Positions 26,767 through 36,498 are shown, numbered from the stretch's first letter. The stretch: 64,000 nucleotides of DNA from Vampirovibrio sp. (GCA_024998755.1 JACEUU010000003.1:372001-436000); one strand, 5' to 3'. Numbers and translations are program-made. The notes: generated by a model from the sequence alone, not told the origin.

Positions 26767-27333
26767 TTATTGAGCCATTTCTTTGTGGGCAAGGTAGTCT
26801 GCTTTAAACAATTCGTAATGCAGAACGGGTTCTTTGGGGGTTTCTTGACAGCTAATTTGCTGAAACCCCATTTTTTTAGCAATGGTTTTGCTTTTAAGGT
26901 TTGACTGAAAATGCCCTAAAATAATCCGCTCTAACTTTAACTCATTAAACGAATAATCCAACGTGGCACGGATGAGTTCTGTAGCAATGCCCCCACCCCA
27001 AAAAGCAGGTAGTAGGGCAATTCTAATTTCATAGTCAGGCGGAAATTTAGGGTTAAACGTCCGAAATTGAAGCCCCACACGCCCCATAAACTGAGGGGTT
27101 TCTGTTTTACTCAGTATTTTAAGTTGCGAAATACCTAAACGTCGGTATTCATCCATATATTCTTCCAATTCACCCTGCACGCGGTGGTCATCACTCAACC
27201 CTGAAAAGGTGTTGGTATAAACATCTGGGTGTTGATGTAGGGCTTGTAGATAGCTAAAATCTGCTTTAGTAAACGGGCTTACCGTGGCTCTTGAGGTTTC
27301 AAAAATGGCAGGTGTGGTTTCTACGGTCGTCAT
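26767..27333 (-). CDS. GNAT acetyltransferase (RimJ/RimL-like)
   Basis: 188 aa. Acetyl-CoA-dependent N-acetyltransferase fold: early TSRATVSPFTKADFSYLQALH, then MGRVGLQF, the acetyl-CoA loop region LPAFWGGGIATELI, and LERIILGHFQSNLKSKTIAKKMGFQ. The last block is typical of the Acetyltransf_3 (RimJ) family. Substrate unknown. Separated by 2 bp from mtnD and probably co-transcribed. Confidence 0.85.
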   Translation of the reverse strand: MTTVETTPAIFETSRATVSPFTKADFSYLQALHQHPDVYTNTFSGLSDDHRVQGELEEYMDEYRRLGISQLKILSKTETPQFMGRVGLQFRTFNPKFPPDYEIRIALLPAFWGGGIATELIRATLDYSFNELKLERIILGHFQSNLKSKTIAKKMGFQQISCQETPKEPVLHYELFKADYLAHKEMAQ

Positions 27334-27408
27334 GTTAGTAGTCTCTTTTCGTTGATGAAGAGTAGGATTAGAGAGTAGAGAGTCATCATTCTAACAAATA
27401 GTGTGGCG

Positions 27409-27708
27409 TTAGCCAAGCCATTGTTTGATTTTTTGAGGTAGCACCATTGGGGATTTGGACGATTGTTTGCTTGGTTTAGTGTTTGATTTTTTGGGGTCAT
27501 TGTCGTCAGTTTCAGTGGTGTTTTGCCGTTGAAATGAGTCGATGGGCAAGTCATCTACTGTAAAAGGGTTTTGCAAAAATTGAGCATCTATTTCTTTTTG
27601 AATGTGATTTTTTAACTCCGTCGCTACTTGTTCAGGCGGTTTAAGAGCCTTAGTTTCACTCCGAACTAAATCCTCAAAAAATCCTATTTCTAAAGTGCTA
27701 AGAGCCAT
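27409..27708 (-). CDS. Small hypothetical protein
   Basis: 99 aa, not recognised. The N-terminal half is helical (STLEIGFFEDLVRSETKALK, EQVATELKNHIQKEIDAQF). The C-terminal half is polar and disordered (Asp/Asn/Lys/Ser) and ends KIKQWLG. It lies 75 bp upstream of the GNAT gene. An overlapping frame (27330-27554) is rejected as a shadow. Modest confidence that it is expressed. Confidence 0.5.
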   Translation of the reverse strand: MALSTLEIGFFEDLVRSETKALKPPEQVATELKNHIQKEIDAQFLQNPFTVDDLPIDSFQRQNTTETDDNDPKKSNTKPSKQSSKSPMVLPQKIKQWLG

Positions 27709-27861
27709 TATATTATCCTAAAAAAAGCGAGTACCTATCGTATCTTGGTATTAAACCTATCATACTAGATGGTTGTGTTATTTTCTATGATTATATTACA
27801 ATAGTTTAAGATTTATATTTGGTTTTCTCCCTTGCTATTTAAGAATTGATACTGGCTAATA

Positions 27862-28773
27862 ATGACCATTTTACGAACCGCTCCCCTTTTAAGCTTTCCT
27901 AAACCGCTAATTGATGACTTCCCTGCTACCGTGTTAGCCAACACGGCGTTGGGCAACGATGTTTATTTACTAACGCTAAAACTGGCACAAGGGTTGCATC
28001 AACAAGAAGCCTTCAGTTGTCTTGCTGGGCAGTTTTTTATGCTGGAATTAAGCCCTTCTTCATCAGATTCCGTCGGTGTGCCTTCGTTTGATTTCCGCAG
28101 ACCCTTTAGTCCGTTGTTGTTTGATGAAACCACGCAAGAGCTGCTCATTTATTACAAAGTGGTGGGCGATGGTACTCGGCGAATGAGTCATTTATCCGTA
28201 GGCAACAAGGTTCAGATTATGGCACCGCTTGGTAATGCTTTGGGTGAGGGGGTTAATCCTGCTAAAACGTTATTGGTTGGTGGCGGTGTGGGGGTTGCTC
28301 CGCTGGTTTATTGGGCATCTCAACAAAAAGCTAACGGCTTACCTGCCCCCGTTTTGGTTTGGGGGAGCCGGTTTGGTTCAGATTTAGACGCCTTACGCCC
28401 TCAACTGGCGGATGTGTTTCCTCCAGAAAAGGTGCTATTGGCTAGTGATGATGGTACTGTGGGCGAAAAAGGCACGGTAATTGATTTAATTAAGCAACAT
28501 CAAACCGTATGGGCTGAAACCATTGAAACAATCGTAGTTTGTGGGCCAACGCCTATGATGAAAGCGTGCGTAGCTTATTTTTCTGAAGCCTTTCCGAAGG
28601 CGACTGTGTTGGTTTCGTTGGAAAACCATATGCCTTGTGGTACAGGGGCGTGCTTTGGGTGTGTAGTGGAAAATGCAAACCCTGACGGTTTACCCCTTCG
28701 GGTGTGTTATGAAGGCCCTGTTTTTGAAGCGTCTCAACTGGTGTGGGAGGCGAAACAACCATGTCATCATTAG
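27862..28773 (+). CDS. pyrK: Dihydroorotate dehydrogenase electron-transfer subunit
   Basis: 303 aa. FAD/[2Fe-2S] subunit that passes electrons from PyrD to NAD in class 1B enzymes. FAD part: FDFRRPFSPLL and GDGTRRMSHL. NAD part: TLLVGGGVGVAPLVYWA and VVCGPTPMMKA. Iron-sulfur Cys: MPCGTGACFGC followed later by RVCYEGPVF, the C-x4-C-x2-C-x(n)-C pattern. It overlaps pyrD by 13 bp (28761-28773), a sign of translational coupling and a 1B-type pair. Confidence 0.93.
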   Translation: MTILRTAPLLSFPKPLIDDFPATVLANTALGNDVYLLTLKLAQGLHQQEAFSCLAGQFFMLELSPSSSDSVGVPSFDFRRPFSPLLFDETTQELLIYYKVVGDGTRRMSHLSVGNKVQIMAPLGNALGEGVNPAKTLLVGGGVGVAPLVYWASQQKANGLPAPVLVWGSRFGSDLDALRPQLADVFPPEKVLLASDDGTVGEKGTVIDLIKQHQTVWAETIETIVVCGPTPMMKACVAYFSEAFPKATVLVSLENHMPCGTGACFGCVVENANPDGLPLRVCYEGPVFEASQLVWEAKQPCHH

Positions 28774-29693
28774 TAACAACCATTGGTGAATTAACCTTTA
28801 ATAGCCCCTTAATGAACGCTTCTGGGGCGTTTAACCCTGAAGCATTTGCCCGATGTTTCCCATTGGCTGAAAGTATGGGGGCGTTGGTGATGAAAACGCT
28901 TACGCCGGAATCTTCTAAGGGCAATGCTCAGCAACGCACAGTTGCGTTACCTGCTTTAGGTATGCTTAATAGCATTGGCTTGCAGGGTAAAGGTATTGCT
29001 CAAGGCTTGGAAAGTGAACTACCTGCGTGGAGCAACCACGGTGTGCCAGTGGTTTTTAGCTTATCAGCCAGTTCGGTTGAAGCGTTTGAACAGGCGGTTG
29101 TTCAAATCTTTCAGCACCGCAATGCGTCTGTTATTCAAGCGTTGGAACTCAATCTTTCTTGCCCGAATGTTCATGCGGGGGGTAGTTCGTTTGGTAGTTC
29201 GCCAGACTGGGTTAACACCGTGGTTTCGGCGGTGAAAGCGGTTTGCCCTGTGCCATTGTGGGTGAAATTAACCCCCAATGTAACCAGTGTATTACCCATT
29301 GCTGAACAAGCCTTGTTAGCTGGGGCGGATGGGTTAGTAGCCATTAACACCGTTTTAGGTTCGCATATTGATGTTCGTCGTAAAAAGGCGAGTTTAAGTA
29401 GGGTTTCCGGTGGGTATAGTGGTGTGGGAATGAAGCCAATAGCGTTGCACCATGTGTTGCAACTGGCTCAAGCCTTCCCGCAAACGCCTATTATTGGGGT
29501 GGGGGGTATTCAATCGGCTACCGATGTGATTGAATTTTTGATGGCGGGTTGTAGTGCCGTTCAAATAGGCACACAAGCCTTTCGTAATCCGTGGGTATTT
29601 CCCTCGGTAACAAAAGGCTTGCAAGCGTTTATGAAGGCGGAAGGATTGGAAAATCTACAGCCAATTATTGGGTGTGCCGTGCCTAAGATTTAG
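28761..29693 (+). CDS. pyrD: Dihydroorotate dehydrogenase, class 1B catalytic subunit
   Basis: About 310 aa from ATG 28761, chosen because GGGAGG lies 8 nt upstream; the GTG at 28743 is inside the ribosome-site context. FMN/orotate blocks: NSPLMNASGAFNPE, LELNLSCPNVHAGG (catalytic Cys region), VPLWVKLTPNVT (Lys), GLVAINTVLG, and GVGGIQSATDVIEFLMAG. Oxidises dihydroorotate to orotate in pyrimidine synthesis, with PyrK as partner. Its 3' end overlaps the opposite-strand STAS gene by 4 bp. Confidence 0.95.
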   Translation: MSSLVTTIGELTFNSPLMNASGAFNPEAFARCFPLAESMGALVMKTLTPESSKGNAQQRTVALPALGMLNSIGLQGKGIAQGLESELPAWSNHGVPVVFSLSASSVEAFEQAVVQIFQHRNASVIQALELNLSCPNVHAGGSSFGSSPDWVNTVVSAVKAVCPVPLWVKLTPNVTSVLPIAEQALLAGADGLVAINTVLGSHIDVRRKKASLSRVSGGYSGVGMKPIALHHVLQLAQAFPQTPIIGVGGIQSATDVIEFLMAGCSAVQIGTQAFRNPWVFPSVTKGLQAFMKAEGLENLQPIIGCAVPKI

Positions 29694-30061
29694 GCTTTTA
29701 GGGCATCTTCTAGGCTACCGAAAATTTGAACGGCTTTCGCTACGCCTGTTAAGCCAAATAGTTTGTTTACATAACCGGAAGCTTCACAAACAGCGAATTG
29801 TCCGCCAGCCTGTTTGCAAGCACGGTGTCCGTACAAAATAATACCTAATCCAGCGGAATCCATAAAGTTGACGGCTTTTAGGTTGAGCACTAACTTTTTT
29901 TGGTCGCTAACTAAGCAGTGGTTAATGGCAGATTTGAAGGTTTCAATGTAACGGTGGTCAAAGCTATCAATTTGTACATCAATAACGTTGGTATTGCCTT
30001 GTACATGGGTAACATAAACTTTTTCAGTGGTTGCATTGCTTTGGCTGGTATTGCTCATCAT
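29690..30061 (-). CDS. STAS-domain anti-sigma factor antagonist-like protein
   Basis: About 123 aa from ATG 30061 (two ATGs); the longer frame to 30112 has no better ribosome site. STAS fold: VIDVQIDSFDHRYIETFKSA, KLVLNLKAVNFMDSAGLGIIL with the phospho-acceptor Ser in DSAGLG, and FAVCEASGYVNKLFGLTGV. SpoIIAA/RsbV-type proteins bind an anti-sigma kinase in partner-switching. No kinase or sigma gene is adjacent, so its partner is unknown. Confidence 0.85.
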   Translation of the reverse strand: MMSNTSQSNATTEKVYVTHVQGNTNVIDVQIDSFDHRYIETFKSAINHCLVSDQKKLVLNLKAVNFMDSAGLGIILYGHRACKQAGGQFAVCEASGYVNKLFGLTGVAKAVQIFGSLEDALKA

Positions 30062-30461
30062 TGAGTTAAGTGTACCTTTCCTATCATCGATTAAAAATTG
30101 CCGAGTAAACAAAAGAAGAGAGTTCAGCAGTGGCTAGTTGTCGGTATAATACCCATTCACAGGTTGAATGCCGTTAGATGGAGACTAGGCACCAGTAAGT
30201 TAAAAACCGCAGGAGTACAGATACGTGTACTTTGAGGATTTTTCACTTGCTGGTAACAACGTATACGCTGACGCCATTTAAACTGTGAATCGGTATAATA
30301 ACCTTTATAGTCATTTATTCGGTCTATAGCGTTGAATCATTGAATATTTTGAAGGAATATACCGTTTTTTGTTACATTTCTAATGCGGGGGTGGTATTTT
30401 TGTGGTAAGTTAGTCAAGCTTTTACACTAAAATAATCGCTTTACAAGGAACTTTCTAACTT
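30062..30461. other. Intergenic region with a family A repeat
   Basis: 400 bp between divergent genes. Family A copy 3 occupies 30149-30296. The rest is AT-rich and should carry the promoters of the STAS gene and aroG. Confidence 0.5.
30149..30296. repeat. Family A inverted-repeat element, copy 3 (148 bp, inverted relative to copies 1 and 2)
   Basis: Outer arms ATACCCATTCACAG / CTGTGAATCGGTAT (one mismatch). It shares CGTTAGATGGAGACTAGGCAC and GTAACAACGTATACGCTGAC, in inverse orientation, with copy 2. Confidence 0.85.
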
Positions 30462-31832
30462 ATGATGATGTCTGCTAATACGAATGCACAAGAACTGCTT
30501 TGGACTCCCGCTTCTTGGCGGAATAAACCCATTCAACAAGCCCCTACTTACCCAGATATGCAAGCGTTTGCTGAAGCTGAAGCCACGTTGGCTCAAAACC
30601 CACCGTTGGTTTTTGCTGGCGAAGTGCGTCAGTTAAAGCATCGGTTGGCTCAAGTATCTCGTGGAGAAGCCTTTTTGTTGCAGGGTGGCGATTGTGCTGA
30701 AAGCTTCAAGGAATTTTCTGCGGTTAAAATTCGGGATACGTTTCGGGTTATTCTGCAAATGGCGGTAATTTTAACCTTTGCTGGGCAAGTGCCGGTGGTG
30801 AAGGTGGGGCGTATGGCTGGGCAATTTGCCAAGCCTCGGTCTAGCGATTTTGAAACCCGTGAGGGTGTTTCGCTTCCTAGCTTCCGTGGCGATATTATTA
30901 ATGATATTGCTTTTACGCCAGAAGCGAGAAACCCCAATCCTAGCCGTATGGTACAGGGGTATCATCAATCTGCGGCTACGTTGAACTTGCTTCGGGCATT
31001 TAGTCAAGGTGGATATGCCGATTTGCACGAGGTGCATCGTTGGACGCTGGAATTCATTTCTGGCGACCCGCTTTCTGAACGCTACACCACCTTGGCAGAC
31101 CGCATTAGCGATTGTTTGGGCTTTATGGCGGCTTGTGGTTTAACCAGTGAGGTTTCTCCTGCTATTCGAGAAACAGAATTTTATGTTTCGCATGAAGCGT
31201 TGTTGTTGCCTTATGAAGAGCATTTAACTCGAATTGATTCCACTTCGGGCGATTATTACGCTTGTTCAGGGCATATGGTTTGGATTGGGTATCGTACTGC
31301 TCAACTGGATGGGGCTCATATTGAATTTTTGCGTGGCGTTCAAAACCCGATTGGGTTGAAAGTCGGTACGGGTACGGATGTTGAAGGCTTGCTTAAATTG
31401 TGCGATGTGCTTAACCCTAAAAACGAAGCAGGACGTTTAACGTTGATTAGCCGAATGGGGGCGGATAATGTGGAAAGCCACTTACCGAAGCTGATTCAGG
31501 CCATTCAGAAAGAAGGGAAGCAGGTGGTTTGGTCTTGCGACCCAATGCACGGTAACACGCATACGGCACAATCAGGCTATAAAACTAGAAGCTTTGAGGC
31601 AATTTTGGCGGAAGTGAAACGCTTTTTTGCGGTGCATAAGGCGGAAGGTAGCCATGCGGGTGGGGTGCATTTTGAATTGACAGGGCAGAATGTAACTGAA
31701 TGTGTGGGTGGTTTAAGTGAAGTAACCGATGCCTTGTTGGGTGAACGGTATGAAACGGCTTGCGACCCTCGTCTCAACGCCCATCAATCGTTGGAATTGG
31801 CGTTTTTGCTAGCGGAATACCTTCGAGGATAA
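30462..31832 (+). CDS. aroG: 3-deoxy-7-phosphoheptulonate synthase, class II
   Basis: 456 aa, three tandem ATGs. First step of the shikimate pathway: PEP + erythrose-4-P to DAHP. Class II (plant/Mycobacterium-like) signatures: [27 protein letters not shown] (metal Cys), [69 protein letters not shown], and [18 protein letters not shown]. Length is typical. Closed by a strong terminator. Confidence 0.96.
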   Translation: MMMSANTNAQELLWTPASWRNKPIQQAPTYPDMQAFAEAEATLAQNPPLVFAGEVRQLKHRLAQVSRGEAFLLQGGDCAESFKEFSAVKIRDTFRVILQMAVILTFAGQVPVVKVGRMAGQFAKPRSSDFETREGVSLPSFRGDIINDIAFTPEARNPNPSRMVQGYHQSAATLNLLRAFSQGGYADLHEVHRWTLEFISGDPLSERYTTLADRISDCLGFMAACGLTSEVSPAIRETEFYVSHEALLLPYEEHLTRIDSTSGDYYACSGHMVWIGYRTAQLDGAHIEFLRGVQNPIGLKVGTGTDVEGLLKLCDVLNPKNEAGRLTLISRMGADNVESHLPKLIQAIQKEGKQVVWSCDPMHGNTHTAQSGYKTRSFEAILAEVKRFFAVHKAEGSHAGGVHFELTGQNVTECVGGLSEVTDALLGERYETACDPRLNAHQSLELAFLLAEYLRG

Positions 31833-31862
31833 CCCTAAACAATTATTGGTGTTAAAAAACCA

Positions 31863-31912
31863 CCCCCTATCGCTTGTTGAAAAGACGATAGGGGGATTGG
31901 TTGTATTTTTTA
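31863..31912 (+). terminator. Intrinsic terminator after aroG
   Basis: CCCCCTATCG (31863-31872) pairs with CGATAGGGGG (31886-31895), followed by a T-rich run. It could also serve the convergent gene ending at 31917. Confidence 0.75.
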
Positions 31913-31916
31913 GGAT

Positions 31917-33232
31917 TTATTGCTCTAGTTGTTTCTTTAAGTTGATTATTTGTCGATTAAGACTTTCAATAAGTTCCTTATCGAAATTAACTGAAATGGT
32001 ATTCTGTAACCTAGCTTGTACGACTTCCAGTTCTCTTTGTACCGCTTGCGTTTTGGCTTGTTGAGCAACTTCCAATAAGTTAGTAGAAAAGTTGAAAATA
32101 GCTCCACTATCATTGTTATTAATGGCTTGCTTAGCACTTTCTAGTAACAGTTCGACATCACTACCTAAACCCTGTGCATATCCTGGCGAACTTTCTTTAT
32201 AGTTTTGTGCAAAAGAAGGGTTCTGTTTCAGAATTTTTTCTACTATACTGATTAACTGCTCAGCTACTGCAAGTCTCTTTGAAGGGTCATCACCTTGCAA
32301 TCCTTCCCGCAATGATGCCAACGTCGCTTGTGGGTTCGGGCTTGGGATTTCTACACCACCGGCTTTTTCAATATCTTGTAATAATTCTTGCCGTAATTGT
32401 TCCTGATTCTTAGTAGATGGCTTGACAGAAGTAGGAGACTTTCCTTGCAATGAATCTTCATAGCGGACTAGAACATCACTCAAAGAATTACCAAGTGATT
32501 CTATTTTTTGAGGGGTTGCGTTCGACCCCATAAAACTGTCTTGAATGCCGTTTTGCTTAAGAATTTCGAGAGCTTCGTTTTTAAACGCTCCTTCAGGAAG
32601 GCTTCTAACATCGTTGATAAATCCATTAACGATGCTTCCGGCTTTACCGTAGTTACGTTGCTCAATCTCCTTATTAAAGAATTCTTCAAGTACTGTCGCA
32701 GGAGCTTTCGTTACACCAGCTCCAGTTGTGTTTATCTTCTCTATTAGACCTGTTTGGTTCATGCCTGTAAGCGCATTTGTAACCGCTGTGCTTAGAGGGT
32801 TGTCTTTTATGTTTGTTAGTCCAATTTCTGTGTTGGTAGAACCTCCTAATTCAGTTAACAATTGAACTTTGTTTTGTTCTGCTTGAAGAGCTTCCAGTTT
32901 ATTTTTAAATGCCGAGGAACTACTAATTATTTTCACTCTATTAGCTGCAGCACCTGCTAAATTACCGCCTCCTTTAGTAACTTCTTTTACTGCGGTAGGA
33001 TTCCCAATAATGGCGTCTACTTCTAATCTTAAAAGTGCTTGTAATACTTCAGCTGTTACAGGGGCTTTTTCTGCAAGGGTTTGAGTCGCCCGTTGGGAGT
33101 AATCTGCTGCACTAAGGGCATCTGCAACGATACTGGGGTTAGTAAACGCTTCTTTGACTACCCCCCTACTTTTGTAGTAAGAGTACCTAATGTTCTTAAG
33201 CCATTAAAAATTTCACCAATTTGATTTACCAT
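31917..33232 (-). pseudogene. Helical hypothetical protein, frameshifted in a C6/G6 tract
   Basis: From ATG 33232 (AAAGGA upstream) the frame reads MVNQIGEIFNGLRTLGTLTT and stops after KVGG at TAG, just past a run of six G (plus strand C6, 33161-33166). One extra G restores a frame that continues VVKEAFTNPSIVADALSAAD and runs into the 339-aa open frame down to 31917. The repaired product would be about 438 aa, mostly helical, with Ala/Gln/Glu-rich C-terminus (ELEVVQARLQNTIS). It could be phase-variable, a pseudogene or an assembly error. Function unknown; no signal peptide. Confidence 0.7.
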
Positions 33233-33368
33233 TGTGTTATGTCCTTTTTTGTTGATTAATTTAGAGAGAGAATATACACGAAACACTCCTTACCAACAAA
33301 CTGGCTGTGTGGGTTTCAAGGGTATTAACGCTCCTCAACAAAAAAAGTGTTAGGGTTCTTACAATTAG

Positions 33369-33755
33369 TTATTTTTTATAATGTCTATAGTTACCATAAC
33401 TGCTAGGGTGGGCTTGTTGGTTTTGCGTATACGCATTAGGCGGGGCTTGCATTTCTTGATGATGCCTCGTTTCAATAGGAATGGGTATCAACGCTTGGTG
33501 TGCTTGTTCTATGGCTTTGGCTTGTTTGGCCTGTAACACCACCCCTGCTAGGTTATTAATGCCTGCCGTTACCAAATGCCCTAGCATAAAATCAGCATCT
33601 TTCAGGCTATGGCTAGTGTTGTGGGCTGGCCCAAAGCGTTGTTGAATATCTTGTAGTTCTTTGGCGTACTTCATGCCTAAATATTGTTCAAACCGGCCTT
33701 GGTTTGGCTTGCCTTGCTGCTGCGGATTGCTCCCCATGCCCATCATCATCATCAT
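33369..33755 (-). CDS. Hypothetical Gln/His-rich protein
   Basis: 128 aa, starting with five tandem ATGs and rich in Met, Gln and Pro at both ends. The middle (about 25-90; FEQYLGMKYAKELQDIQQRF, KDADFMLGHLVTAGINNLAG, KAIEQAHQALI) is helical and probably ordered. The tail is His/Tyr/Asn-rich (SSYGNYRHYKK). Not recognised. It lies between the frameshifted gene and flgC on the same strand, but distances (136 and 505 bp) argue against one operon. Confidence 0.55.
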   Translation of the reverse strand: MMMMMGMGSNPQQQGKPNQGRFEQYLGMKYAKELQDIQQRFGPAHNTSHSLKDADFMLGHLVTAGINNLAGVVLQAKQAKAIEQAHQALIPIPIETRHHQEMQAPPNAYTQNQQAHPSSYGNYRHYKK

Positions 33756-34260
33756 TTGGTTTTATTTCCCACACGTTAATTATTTAAATTGAACTTTACA
33801 CACTATAAAAAATAATCAAAATAGTTATTTTTCTTAAAACACGTTATTGTTAAAATCCCTTACTAGCATAAAAACAAGCCGTCCCCCATTTCGGAACGGC
33901 TTGTAACAATTAATCGTTTTGAAATATCATGGTCTTTTGTAGGGGCGGATTGCATCCGCCCCTACAGTACTCTTTATACCCATTCAAAGATTAAATAGTG
34001 TACCCACCAGTAGGAACGACCATCGCGTTTGCTCTGCAGTCGCCGATGCGTTCCGTCCACCGAAGGGGCGAAAAAAGCATCCCTCCGTCAATGCCCTTGT
34101 GGCATAGGAGGGTGTTTTTTCGGGGGTTCTTAGGGGATACCCCTAAGTTCGTGGGGGATTGTTAAGGGGGTTCTCGAACAAGAACCCCCTTAACGCCCAC
34201 CAACTAAAGACGTAAACGACAATCGATGAGAGCACATGCTATTTAATCGTTGAAGTACTA
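33756..34260. other. Intergenic region with two hairpins and a family C repeat
   Basis: 505 bp. ACAAGCCGT/ACGGCTTGT (about 33873-33905) looks like a terminator for flgC on the minus strand. The palindrome TGTAGGGGCGGAT/ATCCGCCCCTACA (about 33937-33966) is REP-like. Family C copy 2 takes 33970-34232. No ORF. Confidence 0.55.
33970..34232 (+). repeat. Family C repeat, copy 2
   Basis: Same order as copy 1: CCAGTAGGAACGACC, GTTCCGTCCACCG, CAATGCCC…GGCATAG, GGGGGTTCTTAGGGG, then CCAACTAAAG and AACGACAATCGAT as in the inverted copy at 42.1 kb. The IS110 target core is replaced by a different segment in this copy. Confidence 0.85.
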
Positions 34261-34719
34261 CTACCTACCAGACCCTAATTCAATCGCTCTGCTTGCCATA
34301 GATTTTAGAATACCGTACATACTCAAGTTCGCTTCGTACATACGGTTGGCCACCAACGCATCCGCCATATCGCCTAGGGGGTTGGTGTTGCTCATGGTAA
34401 CGTAGCCTTCTTTATCGGCTTCTGGGTGATTCGGCATATAGAGTCGTTTACCAGGGGTTGGGTCATCCACTGTCCCTAATAGCTGAACGCCTGCCCCGCC
34501 GCCTTGCCCTAGTGTGGCGTTGGCACCTTGTCTTTGGGCTAAGCCCATTACTTCTGAAAACGGTAGTTTGGCGGTTTCGCCTAGCACGGGTATTTGTCGA
34601 ACATAGCCGGGTGTGCCTAAATTCGCCATGTTGCTGGCGTGTATTCTGATTCGGGCGGAATGGGTATCTAAGCCTGAAGCGGTGGCTGCCATGGCTTGCA
34701 GTAAAGACATCATCATCAT
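34261..34719 (-). CDS. flgC: Flagellar basal-body rod protein FlgC
   Basis: 152 aa from the first of four tandem ATGs at 34719, with AAGGAAT upstream. A longer frame to 34830 has no family match. Proximal rod protein. N-terminus: AMAATASGLDTHSARIRIHASNMANLGTPGY, the rod/hook signature. C-terminus: PEADKEGYVTMSNTNPLGDM, then ALVANRMYEANLSMYGILKS, both typical of FlgC. flgB and fliE are not adjacent, unusual because these normally form one operon. Confidence 0.92.
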   Translation of the reverse strand: MMMMSLLQAMAATASGLDTHSARIRIHASNMANLGTPGYVRQIPVLGETAKLPFSEVMGLAQRQGANATLGQGGGAGVQLLGTVDDPTPGKRLYMPNHPEADKEGYVTMSNTNPLGDMADALVANRMYEANLSMYGILKSMASRAIELGSGR

Positions 34720-34947
34720 AACGTTCTTATTCCTTAGAAGGCTTATAGCAAAGAGATAGAGAGATGCTTCTGTTTTCGTATTGATAGTTAGTGTTCTGTA
34801 TATAACTGGCTTATTTAGAGGAGGTGGCAATACCCGATTGTTAAAAATCTGTTGTGTTAGGGTGAAATAGGTTGTAAAAAGTAAACACTTCCGTTAAGGT
34901 AAAGGTTGTAGCTTTTAAAAACTTCAAGTATAAAGGAGGCACGTTAA

Positions 34948-35304
34948 ATGATGATGATGAGCCAAACTGCAACTAGCAATAATATTGTGGATGTAACCCC
35001 TGTAGCCATGGCGAAAATGGCTGAAATTGTGGTTCAAAACCCGAACCATGCTATTCGGTTAGGTGTTTTAGGGGGTGGGTGTGCGGGTTTGCAGTATGAT
35101 ATGCAACCGACCCAAGCCAAGGTGGAAGGTGATTTTGTGCAGGATTTAGGTGAAGGCTTGGTGCTTTATATTCATCCTGTAGCGGCGGCTTATTTAAAGG
35201 GCACTACGGTTGATTTTGTGGATGCGATGATGGATGGTGGCTTTAAATTCATCAACCCTAATGCTACTAACACGTGCGGATGCGGTACTTCGTTTGGTAT
35301 TTAA
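34948..35304 (+). CDS. A-type iron-sulfur cluster carrier (IscA/SufA/ErpA family)
   Basis: 118 aa, four tandem ATGs, with AAAGGAGG nearby upstream. Delivers Fe-S clusters to apoproteins. The three conserved Cys are in [11 protein letters not shown] (about 52) and NTCGCGTSF near the C-terminus. Followed after 35 bp by a NifU-like gene, so the two probably act together in cluster delivery. Which of IscA, SufA or ErpA it is cannot be decided. Confidence 0.93.
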   Translation: MMMMSQTATSNNIVDVTPVAMAKMAEIVVQNPNHAIRLGVLGGGCAGLQYDMQPTQAKVEGDFVQDLGEGLVLYIHPVAAAYLKGTTVDFVDAMMDGGFKFINPNATNTCGCGTSFGI

Positions 35305-35339
35305 TAGAATTAAGTTATAACAAAAAGGAAATGATAATC

Positions 35340-35582
35340 ATGGTTGCTTCACTCATTGATAAAGTTAAAATCCAAGAAGTGTTGGATACGTTACGCCCTT
35401 ACTTACAAGCCGATGGTGGCGATGTGGAGTTAGTAGACGTTACGGATGAAGGCGTGGTTCAAGTTCGGTTACAAGGGGCTTGTGGTACTTGTCCTTCTTC
35501 TATTTACACCTTAAAAATGGGTATTGAAGAACAAATTAAGCAACACATTCCGGGTGTAACGGAAGTTATTTCTGTTCAGTAG
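35340..35582 (+). CDS. NifU-like Fe-S scaffold (NifU C-terminal domain)
   Basis: 80 aa from ATG 35340, chosen because AAGGAA lies at the right distance; the upstream frame overlaps the A-type carrier and lacks a site. Motifs are [22 protein letters not shown] and the cluster-binding GACGTCPSS. Small, single-domain Nfu protein as in cyanobacteria. Probably co-transcribed with the A-type carrier. Confidence 0.92.
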   Translation: MVASLIDKVKIQEVLDTLRPYLQADGGDVELVDVTDEGVVQVRLQGACGTCPSSIYTLKMGIEEQIKQHIPGVTEVISVQ

Positions 35583-35593
35583 TCTTGCGTCTA

Positions 35594-36301
35594 TTATCTT
35601 GTAGTGTACCGTAAGTTATTGGTGGGGTTTTGTCCTACCATGGTGATAGGGTTTGTTACTGTACCAATTTTTTCACGTTCTTGGGCTAGTTGTTCGGTTG
35701 TTAGTTTTTTATCAAAGAATGTTTGAAATTCTTTGGAACCGAGTAGTGCAACTCTGCCTAAAACATTAGACTCTCTCATTGTTGCGGTTGTTGCGGCAGT
35801 ATAATTGCTTAGAATTTGAGTTTTGAAAATATCTGCCACTTTTCTAGCGATGGTTCTTGCTTGTGCGGGGTCGTTCACCTTGGTAGCATCTGAAGGGTTT
35901 TGTGCAAGCCACGCATTGGTGGCGGCTTCTAGTACGCTTTTTTGTTCGGGCGATAAATGTGCGGTGCTGTTCATACCCATCAAAATGCTGTAAGCTTTAT
36001 TGAGTGATTCAAAGGTTAGCCCGCCAAAGGTGGGGTCATTTAGGCTGGATATTGTTTCCAGTCCTCCCAACAATTTAACCCCTACTTTTTGGTCATGGAT
36101 TGTTCCGTAATTGGGGGTATTTGAAACCCCACTGACGGGCGAATTTGTTGCTACCATTGTATCGGTTGCTGAACGAGGCGATGCGGTGGGGGTTTCTGTG
36201 GATGTAGCTTGATTTTTAGCTGTTTTGGTTACAGAGGTAGAGGTATTCCACGCTCTGGCTAGTGGAGTTCCCGAATAGTAGGTTGAATTGGATAGAGTCA
36301 T
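35594..36301 (-). CDS. Hypothetical Thr/Ser-rich protein
   Basis: 235 aa, not recognised. The first ~80 residues are Thr/Ser/Asn-rich and disordered. The second part is more ordered and helical (GLTFESLNKAYSILMGMNST, KSVLEAATNAWLAQNPSDAT, ARTIARKVADIFKTQILSNY). No signal peptide or membrane segment. It ends 11 bp from the convergent nfu gene. Similar in style to the genes at 3082-4198 and 31917-33232 (disordered head, helical body), perhaps a lineage family. Confidence 0.55.
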   Translation of the reverse strand: MTLSNSTYYSGTPLARAWNTSTSVTKTAKNQATSTETPTASPRSATDTMVATNSPVSGVSNTPNYGTIHDQKVGVKLLGGLETISSLNDPTFGGLTFESLNKAYSILMGMNSTAHLSPEQKSVLEAATNAWLAQNPSDATKVNDPAQARTIARKVADIFKTQILSNYTAATTATMRESNVLGRVALLGSKEFQTFFDKKLTTEQLAQEREKIGTVTNPITMVGQNPTNNLRYTTR

Positions 36302-36498
36302 AATAGGGTTGTGGTCTTTCGTAATAGGGATTCATCTAAATCTATAAGCAAGTTAATAAAAACAGTCAATAGGTAAAAATTGCTATTATGTGCGTTGCTT
36401 AACGTAATTTGATGCGTTGGTCGGGAAATTTGGCTTAAAATATGGTATGGTATAAAAGCTATAAATTTTTCTGCTTAGAAGAAAGAGATTCGTAAATA

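Noticed and set aside
27330-27554. 74-aa minus-strand frame overlapping the small gene at 27409-27708
   Set aside because: The 27409-27708 frame has a better start and amino-acid pattern; both cannot easily be real.
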